Shown here piece after piece: positions 1-5,964 of a stretch of DNA of 10,948 nucleotides. Origin of the DNA: an uncultured Fimbriimonadales bacterium. GTDB taxonomy: Bacteria; Armatimonadota; Fimbriimonadia; Fimbriimonadales; GBS-DC. A program made the translations under genes and the position numbers. The stretch spans positions 1 through 10,948 of the forward strand of contig CALGZO010000260.1 of assembly GCA_937934465.1 (NCBI GenBank), read 5' to 3'. Within the stretch, counting starts at the first letter, position 1; the number at the start of each line of letters is the position of its first letter. Under the pieces are notes generated by a model that was given only the letters and a program-made list of their open reading frames with translations, was not told where the DNA came from and did not search any database.

Positions 1-17
1 TCTAAACTGTGTGCCAC

Positions 18-26
18 TGATATAAT
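18..26 (+). promoter_or_regulatory. Extended -10 promoter for the HTH gene
   Basis: TGA followed by a perfect TATAAT (21-26) matches the bacterial extended -10 consensus TGn-TATAAT. A -35 box would fall at or before the window edge and cannot be judged. The start ATG lies only 9 bases after the hexamer, so transcription would begin about three bases before it and the mRNA would be essentially leaderless. No Shine-Dalgarno sequence could fit. Confidence 0.6.
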
Positions 27-35
27 ACTTATAGG

Positions 36-377
36 ATGACGCCAACTGCGTCAGGAATTCACTATGGGGTCTACTCTTATCCTGAAGCGGGGCGGATTTT
101 GGGTGTATCCCCGCGGCGGGTAGCGCGCTGGGCAGATGGGTACTTCTTTTCCCGCAAAGAGCGCGTCGGGCGATCAGAGCCAGTACTCCAAGCGCAGGCG
201 CATCAACGCGGCGTTTTGAACTTTCACGAACTAATCGAGTTGATGTTCGTGCGTGAATTCGTCGCGTTGGGCGTACCGCTGCCCCGTATTCGCGCAACCG
301 CCCAAGCGTTAGCGAAGGAGGTGGGCGATTACCCATTCACGCACCGCCAGGTGCTGGTGGGGGGGGCGCGTGTCTAA
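36..377 (+). CDS. MerR-like HTH protein, N-terminal part of a DUF433-type antitoxin, probably truncated
   Basis: This encodes 113 residues. Residues 14-37 (YSYPEAGRILGVSPRRVARW) read as a helix-turn-helix of the MerR/HTH_17 type. Residues 60-98 form a second helical segment with a LNFHELIELMFVREFVALGV core, typical of the linker helices that precede the DUF433 domain in antitoxin-like proteins. Those proteins usually run to about 200 residues or more, with a C-terminal DUF433 domain that is absent here: the frame stops shortly after YPFTHRQVLVGG. It ends just beyond an eight-G run (359-366). No toxin gene follows; the next gene is an aldehyde dehydrogenase. The most likely role is DNA-binding autoregulation, either as a remnant of a toxin-antitoxin unit or as a short stand-alone regulator. 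It holds one of only three GATC sites in the window. The family call is from pattern memory and is moderate; the truncation is inferred from family length. Confidence 0.6.
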   Translation: MTPTASGIHYGVYSYPEAGRILGVSPRRVARWADGYFFSRKERVGRSEPVLQAQAHQRGVLNFHELIELMFVREFVALGVPLPRIRATAQALAKEVGDYPFTHRQVLVGGARV

Positions 378-401
378 GCGCAATGCGTCGGTGCAGACGC
401 C

Positions 402-449
402 GACTCGACGCGCGCGTCAGGTAGAATCTGCATGGCTCGACGCCGAGTC
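402..449. repeat. Inverted repeat flanking the aldehyde dehydrogenase promoter
   Basis: GACTCGACG at 402-410 and CGCCGAGTC at 441-449 are reverse complements at 8 of 9 positions, about 30 bases apart. They flank the candidate -10 at 422-427. A perfect 12-base palindrome, GACGCGCGCGTC, sits at 407-418 in the spacer region, and a small CTCG/CGAG hairpin at 436-447. This could be a repressor site or a 5' leader structure. GC-rich sequence makes short palindromes common, so the call is weak. Confidence 0.35.
422..427 (+). promoter_or_regulatory. Candidate -10 box for the aldehyde dehydrogenase gene
   Basis: TAGAAT matches five of six consensus -10 bases. Transcription would start near 433-434, giving a leader of about 34 bases that includes the Shine-Dalgarno sequence at 458-464. 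I see no convincing -35 about 17 bases upstream. The gene could also be transcribed from the promoter at 18-26. Confidence 0.4.
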
Positions 450-457
450 TAATAGTT

Positions 458-464
458 AGGAGGG
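458..464 (+). promoter_or_regulatory. Strong ribosome binding site with two ATG choices
   Basis: AGGAGGG is a near-perfect Shine-Dalgarno sequence. Two adjacent in-frame ATGs follow, at 468 and 471. The GGAGG core is 4 bases from the first and 7 from the second, so 471 has the more usual spacing. The protein differs by one methionine only. Confidence 0.75.
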
Positions 465-467
465 AGT

Positions 468-1970
468 ATGATGAAACAGGTACAAGCGATGAACCTGGTG
501 CGCGGACGGTGGCAGGAGTCCGCCTCGACCAAGCGATTTGAGAGTCTCAACCCCGCCGACACGCGCGAAGTGATTGGCACAGCCCCGTGTTCCAACGCCA
601 GCGATGTAGACGCCGCTGTGCGCGCCGCCCGCGAAGCCTATCCCACTTGGCGCAGCATGTCGCGCGTCAAACGCGGCGAACTAATCGATAACTTGGCGCA
701 GCTAATCAAGCGCGACCTGAACGCGCTCTCGGAACTGGTCACGCGCGAATGCGGCAAGCCCATCAACGAAGGGCGCGCCGATGTGGTGGAAGCGTTGCAC
801 ATGACGCAGTATGTCGCAGGCATGGCGCGGATGCCCCACGGCGAGATTATCGACAGCGAGATTGCCGAGAAGGACGCCTACATCCTGCGCAAGCCGAAAG
901 GCGTCGTGGCGTGCATCACCCCGTGGAACTTCCCCATCGCCATCCCGCTGTGGACCGTGCTGCCCAGCTTGCTGGAGGGCAACACCGTCGTGTTCAAACC
1001 CTCGGAAGACACCCCCATCTGCGGACACGCACTCGCGGAGCTGTTCGTGGAAGCAGGCTTCCCACCAGGCGTGTTTAATGTAATCCACGGTCCTGGCGAG
1101 GACGCAGGCGACCCGTTGGTGCACCATCCAGAGGTGGATGTGGTGGTCTTCACAGGCTCCTACGCCGTCGGACGCTATATCATCGAGGAATGCGCCAAGC
1201 AACACAAGTTCGCCGCCGTGGAGATGGGCGGCAAGAACGCCGTGATTGTGCTCGACGACGCGAACCTCGATATCGCGCTGAACGCCGCCATCCTCTCCGC
1301 GTTCAAGACCAGCGGACAGCGATGCGTCTCCTCGAACCGCATTATCATCCACGAAGCGATTGAACCGCAGTTCACCGAGCGGTTCGTGGAGCTGGCGAAA
1401 CAGATTAAAATCGGCAACGGCTTGCACGAGGATACTTTCATGGGACCGCTCATCAACGAGCAGGGCGTGGAGAAGTACCTCTATCATAATCAGAAGGCGA
1501 TTGAGGAAGGCGCGGAGGTGCTGCTGTCAGGCGGTCGGCTCGACGAGGGCGAGTATCAGCATGGGCACTTCGTGACGCCGTTTGTGTACCGCATGCGCCA
1601 CCGCTCTGACAGCTTCGCGCTCAAAGAGGAGGCGTTCAGCCCCCATGTGGCGATTATCCCCGTGAGCGACATCGACGAGGCAATCCATGTCTACAACGAC
1701 ACCAAGTACGGCTTGGCGATGGCGGTAATCACGGAGGACTATCGCAAGTGGCGCTATGTGCGCGACAATTGCGAGTTCGGCGTGGGGTATGTGAACCTGC
1801 CGAGCATTGGCGCGGAGGTGCATCTGCCGTTCGGCGGCGTCAAGGGCAGCGGCAACGGACACCCCAGCGCGTCCGCCCTGTTCGACGCCGTGACCCACAA
1901 GGTCGCCTTCACGGTGAACCACGCGACCGAAATCAAGATGGCGCAGGGCTTGAGCGCGAAAGTGCGCTGA
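468..1970 (+). CDS. NAD(P)-dependent aldehyde dehydrogenase
   Basis: This is a 500-residue protein, full length for the ALDH superfamily, which oxidises aldehydes to carboxylates using NAD(P)+ in the cytoplasm. All hallmarks are present: the ITPWNFP motif with catalytic Asn154, the cofactor-contacting Lys177 in FKPSED, FTGS at 228-231, the general base Glu252 in EMGGKN, the nucleophile Cys286 in SGQRCVSSN, a EEAFSPHV motif near 387-394, and LPFGGVKGSG near 453-462. The segment before the PWN motif (RMPHGEIIDSEIAEKDAY) recalls the group of uncharacterised aldehyde dehydrogenases typified by the Kuenenia AldH protein. Substrate therefore cannot be assigned; semialdehydes from amino acid or polyamine breakdown are possible. 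It has a strong ribosome binding site. The end converges on mtaB with a gap of 23 bases. Alternative start at 471. Confidence 0.93.
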   Translation: MMKQVQAMNLVRGRWQESASTKRFESLNPADTREVIGTAPCSNASDVDAAVRAAREAYPTWRSMSRVKRGELIDNLAQLIKRDLNALSELVTRECGKPINEGRADVVEALHMTQYVAGMARMPHGEIIDSEIAEKDAYILRKPKGVVACITPWNFPIAIPLWTVLPSLLEGNTVVFKPSEDTPICGHALAELFVEAGFPPGVFNVIHGPGEDAGDPLVHHPEVDVVVFTGSYAVGRYIIEECAKQHKFAAVEMGGKNAVIVLDDANLDIALNAAILSAFKTSGQRCVSSNRIIIHEAIEPQFTERFVELAKQIKIGNGLHEDTFMGPLINEQGVEKYLYHNQKAIEEGAEVLLSGGRLDEGEYQHGHFVTPFVYRMRHRSDSFALKEEAFSPHVAIIPVSDIDEAIHVYNDTKYGLAMAVITEDYRKWRYVRDNCEFGVGYVNLPSIGAEVHLPFGGVKGSGNGHPSASALFDAVTHKVAFTVNHATEIKMAQGLSAKVR

Positions 1971-1981
1971 GACATCGGCTG

Positions 1982-1995
1982 AGCGCAGGGGCGCT
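1982..1995. terminator. Small hairpin between two convergent genes
   Basis: AGCGC (1982-1986) and GCGCT (1991-1995) form a perfect 5-bp stem with a four-base loop, lying in the 23-base gap between the dehydrogenase and the mtaB stop codon. No T-run follows on either strand, so it is at most a weak bidirectional transcript-end signal. Confidence 0.25.
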
Positions 1996-3286
1996 ACACC
2001 GACCACTCCACCAGTTCGCCCAGCACGCCGTCGGCGGCGAGGTCGGTGATGCGCACCTGCACCAGCCGCCCTATCAGACTGGGCGAGGCGGCGAACTCGA
2101 CCTGCAAGTAGTGGTCGCTGGTGCCCGTCATCAGCCCAGAGAGCTTGGAACGGGTCTCCACCAGCACGCGCTCGGTGCGCCCGATAAAGCGCGTGGCGTA
2201 GCGTCGCGCCGCCGCTTTGCAGACCTGCTGCAGGCGTTGCATCCGCTCGGCTTTCACGGCGTCGGGCACTTGGTCGGGCATCGACTCGGCAGGGGTGTCG
2301 GGGCGCGGCGAGTAGCGGAACAGGTGCGCCCGACAGAACTCCGCCTGCTCCACCACCGCGCAGGTGTTCTCAAACGCCGCCTCGTCTTCGCTGGGGAAGC
2401 CCACCATAATATCGGTGCTGACGCCACAATCGGGGATGCGCGCGCGCAGCCGACGAATCAAGTCTAAGTAGAACGCTTGGTCGTAGGGGCGGTTCATCGC
2501 GCGCAGGACGCCTGTATCGCCGCTTTGGAGCGGGATGTGGAGCTGCGGGCACATCTTGGGGTTCTGCGCAATCAGGTCTATCAGCGCGTCGGTAACCAGC
2601 GTCGGCTCGATGGAGCTGATGCGAATGCGTTCCAGCCCGTCGATGGCGCTGAGCATAGCGCACAGCTCCACCAAATCGGGTCCGCCGCTGCCCGTTTGGG
2701 GTCCGTAGTCGCCAATCAGCACGCCCGTCAGCACGATTTCGCGGTAGCCGTCCTGCACCAGCGCGCGCGCCTCCGCCAGCGCCTCTTGGTAGGGCGTGCT
2801 GCGCATCACAGGGCGCGTGTAGGGGATGGAGCAGAAGCTGCAATAGACATTACAGCCGTCTTGGATTTTCAGCACGGCGCGGGTGCGTCGGCGGAGCGGC
2901 GTCTCGCTTGGGCGCGCCGCCTGCGCCAGCTGCGCCTTGAAGTGCGGAAAATGCTCCAGCAGGTACTCCACCGTGCGCAGTTTGTCGGGGTTGGGCACTG
3001 TCAGGTGCGCTTCCGCGAGCGTCTCGCCCCGACGGAGAGTAAACTGCGCGTAGCAGCCCGTCATCACGACCACCGCGTTGGGGTTCTGACGCGCCGCGCG
3101 ACGCACCGTCTGGCGCGACTTCGACTCCGCCGACTGAGTCACCGAACAGGTGTTAATCACATACACATCCGCAGGCGACTCGAACGGCACTATCTCGAAG
3201 CCCTGCGCCTCGAAACTCTCTAAGATTTTCTGCGTCTCATACTGATTGACCTTACAACCCAAAGTTGTGAACGCAGCGGTAGGCAT
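1994..3286 (-). CDS. mtaB: tRNA t6A37 methylthiotransferase MtaB (radical SAM)
   Basis: The 430-residue protein has the layout of the methylthiotransferase family. An N-terminal UPF0004 domain provides three cluster cysteines: Cys11 (TLGCKVNQYET), Cys47 (INTCSVT) and Cys78 (TGCYAQ). A radical-SAM core carries Cys145-Cys149-Cys152 (DGCNVYCSFC). A C-terminal TRAM-like segment covers roughly residues 370-430. GCKVNQ and the NTC-SVT spacing favour MtaB over MiaB or RimO. The enzyme converts t6A to ms2t6A at tRNA position 37, next to the anticodon of ANN-reading tRNAs, using SAM and two [4Fe-4S] clusters. I chose the ATG at 3286 because the conserved domain begins at once; an in-frame TTG at 3295 would add three residues but lies against the -10 box. 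It stands alone, divergent from glcF by 50 bases and convergent with the dehydrogenase. Confidence 0.93.
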   Translation of the reverse strand: MPTAAFTTLGCKVNQYETQKILESFEAQGFEIVPFESPADVYVINTCSVTQSAESKSRQTVRRAARQNPNAVVVMTGCYAQFTLRRGETLAEAHLTVPNPDKLRTVEYLLEHFPHFKAQLAQAARPSETPLRRRTRAVLKIQDGCNVYCSFCSIPYTRPVMRSTPYQEALAEARALVQDGYREIVLTGVLIGDYGPQTGSGGPDLVELCAMLSAIDGLERIRISSIEPTLVTDALIDLIAQNPKMCPQLHIPLQSGDTGVLRAMNRPYDQAFYLDLIRRLRARIPDCGVSTDIMVGFPSEDEAAFENTCAVVEQAEFCRAHLFRYSPRPDTPAESMPDQVPDAVKAERMQRLQQVCKAAARRYATRFIGRTERVLVETRSKLSGLMTGTSDHYLQVEFAASPSLIGRLVQVRITDLAADGVLGELVEWSV

Positions 3287-3295
3287 AGCGGGCAA

Positions 3296-3301
3296 ATTGT
3301 A
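3296..3301 (-). promoter_or_regulatory. Candidate -10 box for mtaB, leaderless
   Basis: On the minus strand TACAAT (5/6 consensus) lies 9 bases before the mtaB ATG at 3286. A start about seven bases downstream would leave a leader of roughly three bases. No Shine-Dalgarno is present (the gap reads TTGCCCGCT), which fits leaderless translation. No clear -35. Confidence 0.5.
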
Positions 3302-3322
3302 CCTGAAGCGGTCTCAACACGG

Positions 3323-3328
3323 TATACT
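3323..3328 (+). promoter_or_regulatory. Candidate -10 box for glcF, leaderless
   Basis: TATACT (5/6 consensus) lies 8 bases before the ATG at 3337, so the transcript would begin within about two bases of the start codon. The gap (ATGCGGCG) holds no Shine-Dalgarno. A TTGTAC at 3297-3302 could be a -35 but its 20-base spacer is long, and it overlaps the opposing mtaB -10 box. Confidence 0.5.
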
Positions 3329-3336
3329 ATGCGGCG

Positions 3337-4563
3337 ATGCTCGACCAGCGCGACCTTCAGAAGTGTATCCACTGTGGCTTGTGTTTGCAGGCGTGTCCGA
3401 CCTATGTGGCGACGGGTCAGGAAGCGGAGTCGCCGCGCGGCAGGATTTACTTGATGCGTCAGGCGCATGAGGGGCGTATCGGTTGGGCGCAGGCGGCGCG
3501 ACATATCGATACCTGCATGGGCTGTTTGGGCTGTCAGACGGCGTGTCCATCGGGCGTGCCCTATGCGCGATTGATTGAGGCGGCGCGCGCGAGGGTGAAC
3601 CAGCAAGCCCGCACGCCGTTCCAACGCTGGGTTCGAGGTCAGGCGATAGGCAGTTTCACGAACCCGACGCGCTTACGCTGGATGCTCCACATGGCGCGCG
3701 CAATGGGGCTGCGCCGTGCGCCGCGCTGGATGGCGAACCTGTTGGGCGCGCGCGAGTCGGCAGTGCGCCTGCCCGATGCGCCCCGACGCCCGTGGCGACC
3801 GACGCGGGCGGTCTACCCAGCGCAGGGCGAGCGGCGCGCGCGCGTGGGGCTGCTGCTCGGCTGCGCGATGCAGACGCTGTTCGGGCGGGTACACCGCGCC
3901 ACAATCGGCATGCTGACCCTCGCAGGCTACGAGGTGCATATCCCCACGAATCAGGGCTGCTGCGGCGCGCTCTGGGTGCATAACGGCTACCCGCGACAGG
4001 CGCAACGGAACGCGCGTCGGCTGTTCCGCGCGTTCCGCGCCGTGGACTACATCGCCGTGAACGCCGCCGGCTGCGGCTCCACTATGAAAGAGTACGGACA
4101 CCTGTTCGCAGACGCGCCCGACCGCGCGGAGGCGCAGGCGTTCAGCGCGCGCGTGCGCGATGTGCACGAGCTGTTAGCCGACGCCGTGCTGCCGCCGCCC
4201 CCACGCGACGACTCGCTGTGCATCACCTACCACGACGCCTGCCACTTGGCGCACGCGCAAGGCATCCGAAATCAGCCGCGCACACTGCTCCAGCAACTCC
4301 CCAACCTCAAACTAATCGAGATGGAGGGCGCGGATATGTGCTGCGGCTCGGCAGGCATCTACAACCTGATGCAGCCCGAACGGGCGCGCGACGCGCTGCG
4401 CCGCAAAATCGCCCACATCAAGGCGACGGGCGCCACAATTGTCGCCAGCGCGAACCCCGGCTGCACCCTCTGGCTCAAACAAGGTTTGGAAGAGGCAGGA
4501 TTGCCCATCGAAGTGCTCCACCCGATGGAGATTCTGGCAAAAGCCTACGACGCTATGCCATAA
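3337..4563 (+). CDS. glcF: GlcF-like iron-sulfur subunit (glycolate oxidase / heterodisulfide reductase-like)
   Basis: The 408-residue protein matches the length and order of GlcF. Two [4Fe-4S] ferredoxin motifs come first: Cys10-13-16-20 (CIHCGLCLQACP) and Cys60-63-66-70 (CMGCLGCQTACP). Two CCG-type repeats follow: Gly-Cys176, CCG at 208-210 and GCGS at 245-248; then HDACH at 299-303, CCG at 335-337 and NPGC at 373-376. In glycolate oxidase this subunit passes electrons from the FAD subunits GlcD and GlcE, which oxidise glycolate to glyoxylate, to a membrane acceptor. No FAD-linked oxidase gene lies in this window, so the real partner and substrate are unknown; lactate or another 2-hydroxyacid oxidase is possible. 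No ribosome binding site precedes the ATG, consistent with the leaderless promoter. yqeG starts 8 bases after the stop. Confidence 0.85.
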   Translation: MLDQRDLQKCIHCGLCLQACPTYVATGQEAESPRGRIYLMRQAHEGRIGWAQAARHIDTCMGCLGCQTACPSGVPYARLIEAARARVNQQARTPFQRWVRGQAIGSFTNPTRLRWMLHMARAMGLRRAPRWMANLLGARESAVRLPDAPRRPWRPTRAVYPAQGERRARVGLLLGCAMQTLFGRVHRATIGMLTLAGYEVHIPTNQGCCGALWVHNGYPRQAQRNARRLFRAFRAVDYIAVNAAGCGSTMKEYGHLFADAPDRAEAQAFSARVRDVHELLADAVLPPPPRDDSLCITYHDACHLAHAQGIRNQPRTLLQQLPNLKLIEMEGADMCCGSAGIYNLMQPERARDALRRKIAHIKATGATIVASANPGCTLWLKQGLEEAGLPIEVLHPMEILAKAYDAMP

Positions 4564-4564
4564 T
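4559..4564 (+). promoter_or_regulatory. Possible internal -10 box for yqeG
   Basis: CATAAT (5/6 consensus) overlaps the glcF stop codon and sits 7 bases before the yqeG ATG at 4572. The spacing resembles the leaderless promoters of glcF and mtaB. yqeG has no Shine-Dalgarno of its own. It could equally be chance within the end of glcF, with yqeG read from the glcF transcript. Confidence 0.3.
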
Positions 4565-4571
4565 AGTTAGC

Positions 4572-5111
4572 ATGCGGTTTCGGAAGGATGCAACCCCGCG
4601 TTGGCTGCAACGCTGGTGCCCCGACGAGCATGTTCAAAGCGTCACGGAACTCACGCCTGAACATCTGCACGCGCACGGGGTACGCGCACTCTTGATGGAT
4701 TTAGATAACACCATCACCCCGTGGCGCAGCCGCCAAGTGCCCCCCGAAGTGGAAGCGTGGATACGCCAGATGCAAGACGCGGGGTTCCAGCTCTGTTTCG
4801 TGTCGAACACGCGCAATATGGATCGGCTCCGCTGGCTGAGCGAGCGTCTGGGCGTGCCCTATGCGCGCGGACCGATGAAGCCGCGTCGCGCTATGCTACG
4901 CCGCGCGCTGGAAATGCTCGGTGTGGAGCCTCAACACGCCGCGATTGTGGGCGACCAGCTCTTCACCGACATCTGGGGGGGCAATCGGTTGGGAATCTAC
5001 ACCATCTGGGTGCATCCGATGCACTCGCGCGAGTTCATCGGCACAAAGTGCAGCCGACTGGTGGAGCAGTGGCTGCTGAAACGCTTGGAGCCATACCGTG
5101 TGGACGATTGA
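4572..5111 (+). CDS. yqeG: YqeG-family HAD-IIIA phosphatase
   Basis: This 179-residue protein has the full HAD catalytic set: motif I DLDNT with nucleophile Asp43 and Asp45, motif II Ser78-Asn79-Thr80 (FVSNT), motif III Lys103 (RGPMKPRR), and motif IV GDQLFTD with Asp128 and Asp133. Its length and the VRALLMDLDNTI context match YqeG (PGP_phosphatase/GEP4-like family). The mitochondrial homologue Gep4 dephosphorylates phosphatidylglycerophosphate in cardiolipin synthesis; the role of bacterial YqeG is not settled. The upstream frame is open much further, but residues before 4572 are the shadow of glcF, and the ATG here starts the conserved domain. It overlaps aroE by 14 bases, so translation is probably coupled; a yqeG-aroE neighbourhood also occurs in Firmicutes. 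Confidence 0.88.
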   Translation: MRFRKDATPRWLQRWCPDEHVQSVTELTPEHLHAHGVRALLMDLDNTITPWRSRQVPPEVEAWIRQMQDAGFQLCFVSNTRNMDRLRWLSERLGVPYARGPMKPRRAMLRRALEMLGVEPQHAAIVGDQLFTDIWGGNRLGIYTIWVHPMHSREFIGTKCSRLVEQWLLKRLEPYRVDD

Positions 5112-5964
5112 CGCCGAGACGATTGTGACGGGCGTGCTGGGCTACCCTGTGCGCCATTCGCTCTCGCCCGCGATGCACAACGCGGCGTTCCGCGCCCTCG
5201 ACTTGAACTGGGTCTACTTGGCGTTCGAGACGCCCCCCAGCGCGCTACCCGACGCGATTGCAGGCGTGCGCGGACTACGCCTGCGCGGGTTGAACCTCAC
5301 CATCCCGCACAAGCAAGCCGTGATGCCCCTGCTTGACGGGCTGACCGACGCCGCGCAACAAGTCGGCGCGGTCAACACACTGTTTTGGGACGGCGAGCAG
5401 CTGGTGGGCGACAACACCGACGCGACGGGGTTCCTGCACGCCCTGCACGAGCGAGGGGTAGAGCCGACAGGGCAGACCGTGCTGATTTTAGGCGCAGGGG
5501 GCGCGGCGCGCGCCGTCGCCTACGCGCTCCAGCAACAGCGCTGCCAACTCATCATCGCCAACCGCACGCCCGAACGCGCTCAGCAGCTCGCCCAAGCGTT
5601 CACTGCGACGCCCATCGCCATGACGCCCGACGCGCTGAAGCCCCTACTGAACCAACTGGACGGCGTGGTGAACTGCACCGCGCTGGGCATGACGCCCGAT
5701 GCCGACTCCTGCCCACCGATTGAGTGGGAGCGGCTGCCCGATAGGGCGTGGGCGTGCGATTTGGTCTATCGTCCGTTGCAGACGCGCTTTCTGCAAGGCG
5801 CGTCGGCGCGTGGGCTGACCACCATCGATGGGCTGGGGATGCTGGTGTATCAGGGCGCGCAGGCGTTCGAGCGTTGGACAGGGCTGCCCGCGCCGATTGA
5901 CGCGATGCGCGCGGCAGCGGAGCAGGCGTTAGGCGTGTCGCAGCGCCTTCCAGAAGGTCTGTAG
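5098..5964 (+). CDS. aroE: Shikimate dehydrogenase (NADP+)
   Basis: The 288-residue protein is AroE, which reduces 3-dehydroshikimate to shikimate with NADPH in the aromatic amino acid pathway. The shikimate-binding Ser21 and Ser23 lie in HSLSPAMHN; the catalytic pair is Lys72 (TIPHKQ) and Asp108 (NTDATGF), with Asn93 in GAVNT. The Rossmann loop is GAGGAAR at 132-138. Asn155-Arg156-Thr157 is the motif that reads the NADP 2'-phosphate, so NADP is expected over NAD. IDGLGMLVYQGAQAFERWTG near the C-terminus is also typical. The start is GTG at 5098, inside the end of yqeG; no nearer start precedes the conserved VTGVLGYPV. The last 36 bases overlap the end of the glycosyltransferase gene on the other strand. 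No other shikimate genes are in the window. Confidence 0.94.
   Translation: MWTIDAETIVTGVLGYPVRHSLSPAMHNAAFRALDLNWVYLAFETPPSALPDAIAGVRGLRLRGLNLTIPHKQAVMPLLDGLTDAAQQVGAVNTLFWDGEQLVGDNTDATGFLHALHERGVEPTGQTVLILGAGGAARAVAYALQQQRCQLIIANRTPERAQQLAQAFTATPIAMTPDALKPLLNQLDGVVNCTALGMTPDADSCPPIEWERLPDRAWACDLVYRPLQTRFLQGASARGLTTIDGLGMLVYQGAQAFERWTGLPAPIDAMRAAAEQALGVSQRLPEGL

Noticed and set aside
432..452. Six-codon leader peptide (MARRRV) between the TAGAAT box and the dehydrogenase gene, as an arginine-rich attenuator
   Set aside because: The ATG is only four bases after the -10 hexamer, so transcription would probably start inside it, and it has no ribosome binding site.
450..4570. Identical TAATAGTTAG at 450-459 and 4561-4570, each just before a start codon
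   Set aside because: Ten bases only, in different roles (before a Shine-Dalgarno, and at a stop codon); no third copy seen.
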